Both the position numbers and the translations under genes were made by a program. From Selaginella moellendorffii (Eukaryota > Streptophyta > Lycopodiopsida > Selaginellales > Selaginellaceae), in assembly GCF_000143415.4 (NCBI RefSeq), contig NW_003314279.1, positions 1,698,479 to 1,719,038 of the forward strand: 20,560 nt of DNA. Reading direction: 5' to 3'. The notes under the pieces were generated by a model, which had not been told where the DNA came from, searched no databases, and saw only the letters and a program-made list of their open reading frames with translations. Every line of letters starts with the position of its first letter. The first letter of the stretch is position 1. This document shows, one piece after another, positions 1 to 9,204 of this stretch.

Positions 1-1680
1 GGATGTTTGAATGGCATCTCCTATCCATCATTTACTAGAGACATAGTCCGTTGGGCCTTATCTATTGCCCTCATGACACTAACCACCACCTTTTGGTGTT
101 TTAGAGTGTTTGGGTGTCCCAATGATGGCCTCTTTGACAATGAACATTTACTTTTACAACATTGATTTACTATATTGCAACATAAGCAACTTATCCCTGA
201 TATGGGTATATTTAACTTCTTTATGCCATTAAGAAGTCTTGGGTAACTACCTTCTACTTGTTTAACCAATTACCTGCACCTCTTGCTTAGTTGCCCCATA
301 GTTGTCAAGTCCTACAACTCATTGCTTGGTGCTTCCACACCTCCATCATTATTTGGGTCACCACACTCCAACCACATGCCTTCCAGCATAGGCTATGCCA
401 TTCCCATTTCCATTGGGATTCCTTTGGCAAGGGGTTCTCATGAACCCATCAACATAACCTCAAGGCATCACACATTGGCCCATTTGGTGTCTCCACACCA
501 TCGGCTCCATGCGTCTGCCTTTATGACACTTTGCACTTGTGTCTAGGTCTTTGCCAAGACCAACTCAGTCGTTTCTCATGCTTACTATCCGTTAGCACTA
601 CATCATAGTGTTCGCACACAACTCTACACCAAAGTTGCTTTTTCTAGGAACACCTTTCCCAAGACTTTAGCATGGCACATTTTGCCATCGATGAGATACC
701 CTCTGTTCTCATCCTTGGATCCTATAATCCCCCTCCATCATTCGTGAGGTACAACACACCTCAGTCCAAATGCTTCCATCAATCCTTCAGGATTATTCCT
801 TGACTCTATTTGAGTCCTTCAGCTTTTTGGACTTTGTCATTCGACGACCCATGAGGTCCCACCTTTGAGGTGCCAGCTCATTGGAATACAACTTCTTGTA
901 TTCAAGTCTTACTCATAAGGACCATCTTTGCAAGTGTTACTCCGACACTTAGTATCCTCTTTGCCATAAATGCATTCATATTAAGACTAGTCTACCATGT
1001 TTGCTAAACACCCTTGTTATCATGTCTTTTGTGTTAGTCTCATTTTAGTCCCAAATACTATTTATGGAAAGTGTCTAATTGAAAGTCGAGAAGACGCTGG
1101 AACTACAGATTTGTTCTCTTGGGCAACCTTTTGCCCCTTACGACCACTTGTCCATGTGATGAAAATACCAACTCATCCTCTAAGTACACCCCCAACTCCT
1201 TGGGTTGTTCCACCATTTATTAAAGGTAGCCCTAGGTACCATTTCAAAGACTTGTGTCCTCTTCCATATTTGACCTTCCACGGTTATTAATTCCGGTTTT
1301 AAATTTATGAGCACCAACTTTAACTATATGAGGGTAATCTTTTGACTCCATTATCATCTTGGAGTTTGCATCTTTCCCGTGATCCCAACTATAGTTGTTT
1401 ACCATAACTACATTAGCCCGTTTGCTGCGTCAAACGCTCATCTGGATCACATCCTCAACTCTCTGAGGAAACCCTCATTCTATTCCCAAGATCCCAAAGT
1501 CGTTCCCTTACTGGCCCTTTTCCATCCACCACATCATGCACAAGTTCACGCATGAACTTGAGTGGAGAGCCATGTCCTCTCGACATGCTACTCCTTGAGG
1601 ATAGGTCCATACCTAGGACCTTCCAATTCCAATACAAGTGGTGATATACTTGGCCACCAACAAGAGTCGGACTAAGGAAT
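1..1680 (-). mobile_element. Probable 5' internal region of a minus-strand LTR retroelement, decayed
   Basis: This stretch lies on the internal side of the primer-binding site at 1682-1693, so by position it should hold the leader and gag-side sequence of the element whose LTR is at 1697-3882. I see no recognisable gag or pol motif in any frame. The longest minus-strand frame (1455-1733) has no known domain and crosses the PBS and LTR end, so it is probably not a gene. The plus strand is pyrimidine-rich, as expected for the complement of a purine-rich element strand. The assignment rests on the PBS and LTR alone. Confidence 0.4.
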
Positions 1681-1681
1681 A

Positions 1682-1693
1682 GCTCCGATACCA
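1682..1693 (-). other. Primer-binding site, initiator tRNA-Met type
   Basis: Read on the minus strand the 12 bases are TGGTATCGGAGC. They differ at one position from the common plant retroelement PBS TGGTATCAGAGC, which pairs with the 3' end of initiator tRNA-Met. The site begins 3 nt after the CA end of the LTR, the usual spacing. It fixes the element's orientation as minus. The single difference is a transition. Confidence 0.65.
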
Positions 1694-2296
1694 AACTGTA
1701 AGTGACTACATTTTTCCATTCTACTTTAATCACTTAACCACATCTCCAACCACTTGAAGGAGTTTCATTCACAACCTCCATAAGTCCCACTCAGGACTTG
1801 GGGTTTGCTAGCCCCGAGAATGGCATCCATGCCACTCAACCTTTGCACTTAGTCCCAATGCTCCATGTGACCGGTCCCATGACCGACACCCCAAGGCACC
1901 ACCAACATACCAGCCTGTTACGCTAGGCTATGCCTAATCACCTTGGTCATATTGGTGGTCCCACACCTCCTGTATTGCAATCCCGTCACTCCAAGACTGG
2001 GCCATCCGTCCATGAGTGGTCATCCCAGATCCACTCTTTAGCATCCTTAGGATGCCCGCAGACATGGGGAATAGCCTTCCCCAATATCTCCTTTCTGGTC
2101 CCCACCAAGTCCCTTTCTGTCTTTGGCCGTGTTCGCCAATACTGCTACTGGATCAGGGCCCATAGGCCCGACCACTAAGTCCCACGGTCCTCTGGGACTT
2201 CCTCACCGCATGACTATATCCTTGGTCACTACACCAAAGGACTATTCCTCTTCCTTTCCACAGTCTGGGCCTTTGGGACAACATTTCGGAACACCG

Positions 2297-3382
2297 TGGC
2301 CCTACGCGGGCCTCATGGGTACTCTCCCCACCTTCCGCCTTTGGGTGCTCTAGCCATCGGTTTAGAGCGAGGTTCTGTTGAGCCACGCTAGGTATCCAAG
2401 TAGGTAGTGCCACCCACACTTGGACTGGGAGCATCGGCCAGTCGATCTCCCGGGGGAACTAGAGCCGGCTCTTGAACATTTCACCAAGCTACCCCGCTTG
2501 TCGGTCCGTGTTCACTTTAGTGTTGGACTTCCCAGTGGGCAGCTTATCACCCAACACTGGGTACAGCCTTCCTAGGCCAAACTAGCCTTTCTTAACTAGC
2601 CTAACTCCACTGCAGTCCTCCCCCTTACTATACTTTTGGAGCTCACCAAACCCCCTAGGGTCTGGGAAATGAACGCTTTGGGCTTTCACCCTCTCAGACT
2701 CGGACTCGGACTCAGACTCGGTCTCGGTCTCGGTCTCGGTCCCAGTCCTGGTCCCGGTCCCAGTCTCGGTCTCAGTCCCGGTCTCTGTCTCGGTCTCGGT
2801 CCCGGTCTCGGTCTCGGTCTCGACTTCAGACTCCATCTCGGTCCCTACGCAAGCCTCGTGGTTACTCTCCCCGCCTTCCGCCTTTGGGTGCTCTAGCCAT
2901 GGGCTTAGAGCGAGGTTCCATTAAGCCACACCAGGTATCCAAGTAGGTAGTGCCACCCACACTTGGACTGGGAGCATCGGCCAGTCGATCTCCCGGGGGA
3001 ACTAGAGCCGGCTCTTGAACACTTCACCAAGCTACCCTGCTTGTCGGTCTGTATTCACTCTAGTTTTGGACTTCCCAGTGGTCAGTTCATCACTCAACAC
3101 TGGGTCTAGCCTACCTGGGCCAAATTGGCCTTTCCTGGCCAAATTGGCTCCACTGCAGTCCTCCCCCTTACTATACTTTTGGAGCTCACCAAACCCCCCA
3201 GGGTCTGGGAGACGAATGCTTTGGGCTTTCACCCTCTCAGACTCGAACTCGGACTCGGACTCGGACTCAGACTTGGACTCGGACTCGGACTCGGACTCAG
3301 ACTCGGACTCGGGCTCAGTCTCGGCCTCGGCCTCGGTCACGGCCTCGGTCCCAGTCTTGGTCTCGGTCCCGGTCTCGGTCTC
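2297..3382. repeat. 543-bp tandem duplication, two units
   Basis: Unit 1 is about 2297-2839 and unit 2 about 2840-3382. Landmarks recur exactly 543 bp apart: CCGCCTTTGGGTGCTC at 2335 and 2878, GCTCACCAAACCCCC at 2641 and 3184, and a 12-bp palindrome AGAGCCGGCTCT at 2461 and 3004. Differences are scattered substitutions, mostly transitions. The hexamer tract at the end of each unit differs more than the unique part. Confidence 0.9.
2695..2850. repeat. Hexanucleotide tract, (GGACTC/GGTCTC)n, first copy
   Basis: About 25 imperfect hexamers of the CTCGGN series. The tract opens with GGACTC units and changes to GGTCTC and GGTCCC units. It ends the first 543-bp unit. The repeats stay open in several frames on both strands, which produces spurious Glu-Thr, Ser-Glu or Gly-Leu proteins. 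Confidence 0.85.
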
Positions 3383-3430
3383 GGTCTCGGTCCCGGTCTC
3401 AGTCCCGGTCTTGGTCTCGACCTCGAACTC
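3238..3430. repeat. Hexanucleotide tract, (GGACTC/GGTCTC)n, second copy
   Basis: The counterpart of the tract at 2695-2850 but longer, with more GGACTC units before the switch to GGTCTC. It runs directly into the 11-12-bp minisatellite. The length difference from copy 1 points to slippage after the 543-bp duplication. Confidence 0.85.
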
Positions 3431-3650
3431 CATCTCGGGTCCTTCTCGGACTCCATCTCAGATTCCATCTCGGGTCCATCTCGAACTCCATCTCGGACTC
3501 CATCTCGGACTCCATCTTGGGTCCATCTCGGACTCCATCTCGGATTCCATCTCGGGTCCATCTCGGACTCCATCTCGGACTCCATTTTGGGTCCATCTCG
3601 GACTCCACCTCGGACTCCAACTCGGGTCCATCTCGGACTTTTTCTCGGAC
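3431..3650. repeat. 11-12-bp minisatellite, CCATCTCGGACT-type units
   Basis: Roughly 18 units of CCATCTCGGACT alternating with CCATCTCGGGT-type units. The unit looks like the hexamer motif (CTCGGA) extended by a CCATCT block, so it may have grown out of the neighbouring hexamer tract. It is present only after the second 543-bp unit. There is no evidence of a gene. Confidence 0.85.
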
Positions 3651-3882
3651 ACTTCCACGTGTCATGTGTTGGTCCTTTTGGGTCCCTTTTTGGAGCCTCG
3701 CTTATTGCTCGCTTCATGCTCATTCTTTGAGCACTCCATTAGGAGTTCCACTCCCACTCTCAACCTTTCAAGTCGGAGCCTTTTAGTCCAAACGTGTTAT
3801 GCTCGTTTGGCTTTTGCTTCGGCCACTACCACGTGGCACCCTTTCGGCTCCACTTTTGGGGCTTAGGGATTTGTGTCTCACA

Positions 3883-3903
3883 GTAAACTCCCACTCCCTC
3901 ACC
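3883..3903 (-). other. Polypurine tract next to the 2.2-kb LTR
   Basis: On the minus strand this is a G/A-rich run (GGTGAGGGAGTGGGAG then TTTAC) that ends exactly where the LTR begins TGTGAG. A purine-rich plus-strand primer site directly upstream of an LTR is expected for a 3' LTR. It gives the same orientation as the PBS on the other side of the LTR. Confidence 0.55.
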
Positions 3904-5229
3904 AATCTTATCTTCTTGGGATGCATATGGCACCTCCAAATAGATGCTAAGACATACTAAAATAAGGGAATGATGCAAATCAGTGATCATATCAAGACTA
4001 CCAAACTGTATAACACTCATAGCCACTCCTTACAGAAGACAACTCCAACTCCAACCCCTACTCCTATTGCTACTTCTTCCAAGTCTCCATGACGTCCAAC
4101 ATTTCCAGTCAAGCTTGCTATTGTCTTCCTCGAGCTCCTCAATGATCCATCACTGCCAGAAATGGGGGTATTCAGCATCCACACTTTTTCTACATTCAAT
4201 GCTACTACTGAACCATCCATGGCCATTTTCACTAGTGCTATACAATCCCCATCACAATTAGAACTTGCTTCTTTTCTTAAGGCATAGGCACTTCCAGTGG
4301 TTCGAGAGGTATTCAAGAGGCTCTTATCCAGCCATATATCAACTATATGCTCTTCTCCTTGCTCCATTCTGCAGCATATGTTCACAAAAGGTGGTTATCT
4401 TTCCCAAGTGCCACCAACAGCAACCAACTCCTTGGCCTCTTTATTTGAGGACCAAGCTTCTTGGGTCAATAGCAGCAGCTAAGTTTCTAGTCAAGCTTGG
4501 AGCTAGGGATAATGTGAAAATAGCAAGTGATGATGTGCCAGATGGGAGTGACGACATTTTCTAGCATTCCAACAGTCATGGCGATGACTTTCAGTGATCA
4601 AGAGACTCTAGGAAACTCAAAGACATCAGCAGCACAATCTCCTCCAGTCAAAGCACTTGAACACCTTGGATCTTACAAGTTTTAAAATGTGGCAGTTTCC
4701 CTTGTTAAGGAGATCCCGACTACTCAATGTCTTTTATTTAGACCTGCATCATGCTGTTTGCTCTTCTCTACTAACTTTGCCTTTCCAAGACACACTCACA
4801 GATCCATGTACTTTATCATGGATCCCTACAAGCTTGATAGACAACACTCTTGCAACTACTCAATCCACTATCTCAACTCCAAGTCCTTTTCCTCACCAAC
4901 AAGGACCGTCACACAAGGATTTAAGACCCTTGTAGCACCATTTGGACATGGTGCATGCTAGTTAGGGAGTAGAAGGTGGTGCAGCCCTCAAAGGTTGTAG
5001 AAACACTGCTCCAATCTCTGTTTTTTACTTTGGCCACACTCAAGAGTCTTTGTATAGCTTCCTTGACACTCAGGGAAGTTTTCTTCAGTCTACAGTAGCT
5101 CCATATCACCCTAGAGTCACTACTCAATTGCTTCGACATGGCATTGTAGAGTTGTATGGCTTCAGGTTTCATTATGTTTCAACTTCGATTCTCAGCATGA
5201 TGTCATCAAGTATGGAACTTTCACAAATA
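3904..5229. other. No recognisable gene; probably 3' internal sequence of the minus-strand element
   Basis: By position beside the polypurine tract this should be the 3' internal end of the minus-strand element. Frames at 4017-4385 (minus) and 4265-4564 or 4657-4961 (plus) show no retroelement motif or other domain I recognise, and their composition gives no reason to prefer one. I see no tRNA and no clear promoter. It may also be another decayed repeat. Confidence 0.35.
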
Positions 5230-5671
5230 CCATGTTCTCTTTTGTCCCTCTTCTTCTACCTTTGTTTCCATCATTTTTATTTCTTCATTACTTCTTATTG
5301 TGTTTCCATCATGCTCCTTTATTCCCTCTCTAGATCCCTCAGATAGTTTGTGTTGCACAGTGGATCAACTCAAGGAGTATATTGATATTTTAGACTTTGA
5401 CTTGTTATATATTGTAACACATAATCCTATTCCAATTAAGGATACTCATCTAATTAATATTCTTGTTCAGTGTTGGTCACCAAAGGAGATTAAGATTTTA
5501 CAAATATTAAAAAAATGTTAGAAAAGGGTGTTATTTAAAAATCTTAAAATCCTTTATGAACCTCATTTTATGACAAAACTTAATAAGAGTATTTACTTTT
5601 GTATAGACTATTGTTTATTAAATGAGATGACTATCCTAGATGTATACACTCTTCTTCATATGATTAATCTT
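5230..5671 (+). pseudogene. Decayed Ty3/gypsy pol relic (protease-RT linker and RT start)
   Basis: This stretch aligns by eye with 9675-10135 of the better-preserved gypsy element downstream. It covers the Ser/Phe-rich linker after protease through the start of reverse transcriptase. Shared words include WSPKEIKIL, EPH and FCIDY, and the Tyr-Pro-Leu-Pro site is changed to a Leu-Leu form. Most differences are C-to-T or G-to-A, small gaps break the frame, and stops are present. The relic stops abruptly near 5671 where unrelated repeat sequence begins. It is non-functional. Confidence 0.8.
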
Positions 5672-5725
5672 CACACTGGCCTTTTCTAGTTAAACTAACT
5701 CCACTTGAATCTTCCCTCCTCTATC
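5672..5725. repeat. Fragment resembling the 543-bp repeat of the upstream LTR
   Basis: The order GGCC-TTTTCTAG-TTAAACTAACTCCACT then a T/C-rich run matches the segments at 2588-2625 and 3126-3170 inside the 543-bp units. Differences are mostly C-to-T. The match is short, so relatedness is likely rather than certain. Confidence 0.45.
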
Positions 5726-5793
5726 CACAACCCAATTTTGTGACCCTTCCATAGATACTTTCTAAAGATTACTTTTCTAAACTTATTATACCA

Positions 5794-7125
5794 TTACATG
5801 GAAAGTTTGCTGATATAAAACTGTCCCTTCCAAGCTCTCAGTGTTCTCACTGAGAAACGGGTCATGCCAGATTCCTTCCACTGTGCATTCTCGCACAGTA
5901 TCACAAAGTTGCTGCTGAATTCCTTGCCAAAGACAGTGGCAGTGGCGTGGAGGAGCCGATCCCGTTCCTTGCTGGATTCCGCTCCTAGAGACTAGGCGTG
6001 GACTTCTTGGTCGTGGAGCAAAGTTCCAGGAGCATGGCATGGTCGCTCTGTCCTTTCCTTGTCAGCATCCAGCCATACAGAAGCTGGCCAACCAACACGC
6101 TTGCATCCACTGTGATAAAACCAGCATTGTGAGAATTGCGGTGGGATGACAAGTGCATGGAAACCCAGTGGTTGAGATGCTTGCAAATGCTTGTGTCCCA
6201 TGATTTGTGTTCTCCAGCAGCCATGAGCTCCTGGACAAAAAAAAAACAAGCGAGACTTTTCGATTAGAAACAGCACCATCGTTTTCGTTTGGACGACTTA
6301 CCTCCAATATCTGCTGAACACCAAAGCTGACGTCCACAGACTTCCACTCTATCCACGGGAGCTCATGGAAAAGATCGTTGCACCACTTGATCCACTTCAA
6401 ACTAAGCGGCACGAGGCTACTAGCGTAAGTGTGTAGAGCAAGAGCATGAGCTTGTCATGCTGCCTGCCACCGCCGGCTATGGCTTGAGCTTTCAAAGCGT
6501 CAAGCCACTCGAAGGGCTGCTTGATGCTTTGGAGCTGAAGCAGCAGCCAGGTGAAAAAGAGGCTACTCACTGGGTCGCTCACGTCGAACAGAGAAGCGGC
6601 GTCTATAAGGCACGTAGATGTGGGGGTGGAGGGAATCCGTTTTGCGATGCTCACAACATCTGAAAAGAGTGAAAAAAAAAGAGTTAATCTTGAAAGCTAG
6701 CACAGGAGAAAGGGAAGAAATGCATACTTCCAACTTCTGATGCCATTACTTTACTGGCTTGGAAAGTCAATTGATCGAGCTGCAAGGGAGAGTTAGAATC
6801 TGCTTCCAGGAAAAGGAAAAAATAGAAAGGAGAAAAGCTCACCTCGGCAAGCCTGGTTACAGTGGAGGAGCAAAGAAGGGTGGAGAAGAGCAATCGTGAT
6901 TCTGGGCGCGATTGCTGCTGCCAACTACAATCTTGTCGCTGGCGCCTGAAGTAGTCAGTGGCGATGACAAGAAGGCGTCTGGCACAGGAGCGCTAAGAAC
7001 ACGAGCAATGGCCACGCTCCAGTGGAACCTTCCACTTGAGCTCAGACACAGTACAAGAGACTGTCCCGTCGGGCATGACATCGAAAACCACGCCCCCGCC
7101 GGGCGATCCATCTTGAGCCCAAACC
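5794..7125 (-). pseudogene. Broken multi-exon gene, minus strand, unrecognised protein
   Basis: The minus strand shows coding segments joined by good GT...AG introns. Exon i is about 7125-6843 and intron 6842-6780 (63 nt). Exon ii is 6779-6728 and intron 6727-6660 (68 nt). Exon iii is 6659-6302 and intron 6301-6231 (71 nt). Exon iv runs 6230 to the TAA at 5796-5794. The phases fit, for example exon ii leaves one base completed by exon iii. Three lesions break the frame: an in-frame TAG at 6995-6993, a frameshift near 6435, and another near 5985, after which a convincing frame continues (GAESSKERDRLLHATATVFG). Leu- and Trp-rich helical stretches suggest a helical-repeat protein, but I do not recognise the family. 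The start is uncertain; ATG at 7111 lies in a different frame from exon i. A pseudogene or a badly read gene are both possible. Confidence 0.55.
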
Positions 7126-7129
7126 AATC

Positions 7130-7782
7130 GAACGCTTAGCAATGACGTGAGGTTTTCTGATCATCTCAATGCTGCAGGACTTAGAAAGAGTAAAGATTCG
7201 AAGAGAGTTTGAGACAGTAAGAGGCGGCCTGGAGCATGACTGGCAGCATAACTCATTGCAAACACAAACTCCCGCCATGGACTCCGTTTATCATCGTTAC
7301 ACTAGCAATAGCTCATGTCACCCTTTGGCTGGATGGTCGGTATGCTCTAGATAACACTTTATTCTTAGAGCTTCATGGTGCAAATTCAGTGAGCGTTTGC
7401 ATGATGTTAAACTTTCTTTGTAGATACTGTCTATCATTTGTGCATTCAAGGTTGAGTCAGGAATCACTAGTGGAATGATACTGTTTTTCTCAATAATTTT
7501 TGGAATGACTGACTGGCCTTTTGTGCGGGCTTGATCAGGCTTGGACAACATCAACTCAAAGTGCAAGTATACTTCAGATTGTTTAGTTCTCCTTGGCTTG
7601 CGAGTAAAGTTACACAAATTTTTTGATATATCCCAACACGCTCAGCCTGGAGAGGCAGGTGACCATGCAGTAGTGAGAGATGTGATTTGGTGACGATTGC
7701 AAGAGACGTGATTTAGTGAGGATCAGAGAATGGAGATCACTTCTAAGTACCTTGTGATTTTTCTATCTGGAAGTCAGATATT
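7130..7782. other. No gene assigned
   Basis: Open frames on both strands (for example 7617-7318 minus) show no domain I recognise. At 7675-7725 there are two imperfect 27-bp direct copies of a GAGAYGTGATTTRGTGA motif. The segment ends in a purine-rich tract touching the gypsy LTR, so its right part may be retroelement sequence. Confidence 0.4.
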
Positions 7783-7796
7783 GACAAAGGGGGTAG
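7783..7796 (+). other. Polypurine-tract-like run abutting the gypsy LTR
   Basis: The bases GACAAAGGGGGTAG lie 2-3 nt before the proposed LTR start TGATAGC. A PPT is expected before a 3' LTR, but here the LTR is followed by a PBS and gag. See the matching finding. Confidence 0.4.
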
Positions 7797-7798
7797 TT

Positions 7799-8039
7799 AT
7801 GATAGCTTTGATATAACTGAGATTTTATTTAAAATGGATTTAGCTGAACCTTTAAAAATGCCATTGTAAGGGCCAAGTGTACGGCTACGATGCCATATAT
7901 TAATATTAGCATAGTGGGATTTTGGTACCCGTTGGATTGGTTTCAATCCAGACCTCTCACTACTGTATATAAGCTAGGGTTTTTGGGCTAATTGATATGC
8001 ACATTTCTGTATTTCCTTTCTATATTCCATGCACTCGCA
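7799..8039 (+). mobile_element. Ty3/gypsy 5' LTR (about 241 bp)
   Basis: The proposed termini are TGATAG...CTCGCA. The right end is set by the PBS one base later. The left end is less sure, but similarity to the LTR relic at 20262-20410 starts by about 7840, and TG at 7799 follows a purine tract. A TATA box is at 7966-7972. No second full copy is found after the element's coding region. Confidence 0.6.
7966..7972 (+). promoter_or_regulatory. TATA box of the gypsy LTR
   Basis: TATATAA, followed after two bases by CTAGGGTTTTTGGG, which resembles the plant telo-box (AGGGTTT) found in many plant promoters and leaders. The same TATATAA-AnCTAGGGTTTTTGGG arrangement is kept in the decayed copy at 20383-20409, so it belongs to the LTR family. 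Confidence 0.65.
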
Positions 8040-8040
8040 T

Positions 8041-8058
8041 TGGTGGAGTTGAGGGGCA
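8041..8058 (+). other. Primer-binding site of the gypsy element, degenerate
   Basis: TGGTGGAGTTGAGGGGCA lies one base after the CA end of the LTR. It resembles the plant PBS class TGGCGCCGTTGTCGGGGA that pairs with tRNA-Asp, allowing mismatches and one gap. The tRNA identity is tentative. Confidence 0.45.
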
Positions 8059-8090
8059 TCTTTAATTGTCCCTGGGGAGTGCTTGGATTT

Positions 8091-8222
8091 AGGATTTCGG
8101 TTTAGATCTAGCTTTTGCATTGTCTAGATCTAGCCTTTTCCATTTCTTTCTTTTGTTCTTTCCTTTCAGGATTTTGGTTTAAATCTAGCTTTTTGCATTG
8201 TCTAGATCTACCATTTCTTTCC
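8091..8222 (+). repeat. Direct repeat in the gypsy leader
   Basis: A block of about 45-55 bp (8091-8145), reading AGGATTTCGGTTTAGATC onward, is repeated about 77 bp later at 8167-8222 with a few transitions and small gaps. It lies between the PBS and gag in a T-rich leader. It contains CTAGATCTA palindromes. Confidence 0.8.
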
Positions 8223-8271
8223 AGCTTTTTCTCATTTCTCTTCTTTTGCTCTTTCTTTTGCGTTCATCTTC

Positions 8272-9204
8272 ATGGCTGATCCGCAATCTCCTCCTTTGAC
8301 TCTAGAGCAGCAGTTGGTTCAATTGCTTGATGCTATGTGCTTGCAATTGAACAACCAAACTCAGTTGATGGCAGCGTTCACGGCACATGGTACAACTCCT
8401 CCTGCTCTTGGTGCCAATCCTCGCGTTCGGCCGGAGTTCTTTCATGGGAATCCTGGGGATGATGTGTACCATTAGTTTGATCACTTCACGATAATTGCCA
8501 CATATCATTCTTGGGATAATACTCGACGTTTGCGTGAGTTCCCCACATGTCTCTAAGGGACGGCATTGCAGTGGTACAATGGATTGAGCGCAGCCACTCG
8601 TGGCGATTGGAGTGTTCTTCCGGACGTCTTCAAACACGCCTTCGGACACGCCGACAATTGTGATGATGCCTTCCAACAATTGCATCGTCTTCGCCAAGGG
8701 CCATCTGAGCTGGTGATGCAATTTGGCGTTCGTTTCCGAAGTCTTTTGCTTCGTGCGGAGCCAAATATGTTGGAGCAGATCAAGCTAAGAATGTTGTGGC
8801 CAGCACTTCATCAAGACCTTGTCGGACTTGTGCATGCACTTGCTCCTGCCACTCTTGACGATGCTCTTCGCTTGGCACAACGTTATGAGACATCGCCTCT
8901 TCCACTTCTCACTACATGTCCTTTAGCTCCACTTCCTATGAGTGATGGTCCTGTTCCTATGGAGGTTGATGCTGCTGCTACTCGAGTCCAAGGACAAGGG
9001 CGAGGACGTGGTCGTGGCCGTGATGTTCGTTGCTGGGCGTGTGATGAAGTTGGTCATACTTATCGGCGATGTCGGTGCTTTCTGGATTGGCGACCTCCAT
9101 TTCCTGGGTGGAGACCTTGGCGTCAACAACGTCCCGTTGGTGCTGCTGCGGTGGAAGGTTTGGATACCGAGGTGCATCCAGGAAACGAGGAGTCGCGTGA
9201 GTAA
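8272..9204 (+). pseudogene. gag: Ty3/gypsy gag with CCHC zinc knuckle, two stops
   Basis: This encodes the capsid/nucleocapsid polyprotein that packages element RNA. It starts at the ATG at 8272 (MADPQSPP), after the leader. A retrotransposon-gag domain lies in the first two thirds (LQWYNGL, then a Phe/Leu-rich helical region with RLRQG and FRSLLL). An Arg-Gly tract and a zinc knuckle follow (CWACDEVGHTYRRC, spacing C-x2-C-x4-H-x4-C), then a basic/Trp-Pro tail. Two in-frame stops interrupt it, TAG at 8473 and TAA at 8554. Both are explained by C-to-T at a Gln codon, and the frame is otherwise continuous. It ends in a TAATG overlap with pol, one frame back. The intact length would be about 310 residues. 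The assignment is firm, and the copy is inactive unless the stops are read through. Confidence 0.88.

Larger units (their letters stand above)
1697..3882 (-). mobile_element. Long terminal repeat (2,186 bp) of a minus-strand retroelement
   Basis: The segment starts TGTAAG on the plus strand. Its right end read on the minus strand starts TGTGAG. The termini are therefore TG...CA with an imperfect 6-bp inverted repeat differing by one transition. An initiator-Met-type PBS lies 3 nt beyond the left end and a purine-rich tract touches the right end, both in minus orientation. The interior is repetitive and non-coding: a 543-bp tandem duplication, hexamer tracts and a minisatellite. Long open frames inside (for example 3015-3866 plus) arise because hexamer and 12-mer repeats stay open in several frames, and they encode only Ser-Asp, Gly-Leu or Glu-Thr runs. 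I cannot say whether the element is copia or gypsy, because no pol is identifiable beside it. Confidence 0.55.

Noticed and set aside
2695-3650. CRISPR-like array
   Set aside because: Units are contiguous short repeats with no unique spacers, and the setting is a plant retroelement.
3015-3866. A 283-residue plus-strand open frame rich in Ser-Asp and Ser-Val repeats
   Set aside because: It lies across hexamer and 12-mer arrays that stay open in several frames on both strands; there is no domain and it sits within an LTR.
3990-4016. A second LTR/PBS-like site (ACCAAACTGTATA, similar to the one at 1691)
   Set aside because: The similarity is about 10 bases and the adjacent sequence does not match the tRNA-Met primer-binding site.
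7318-7617. A 99-residue minus-strand frame as a gene
   Set aside because: No domain, start context or splice support; it could be chance, although I cannot exclude a decayed exon.
8272-8475. A short independent 67-residue gene
   Set aside because: It is the first part of gag, cut by a TAG; the same frame continues beyond the stop with clear gag sequence.
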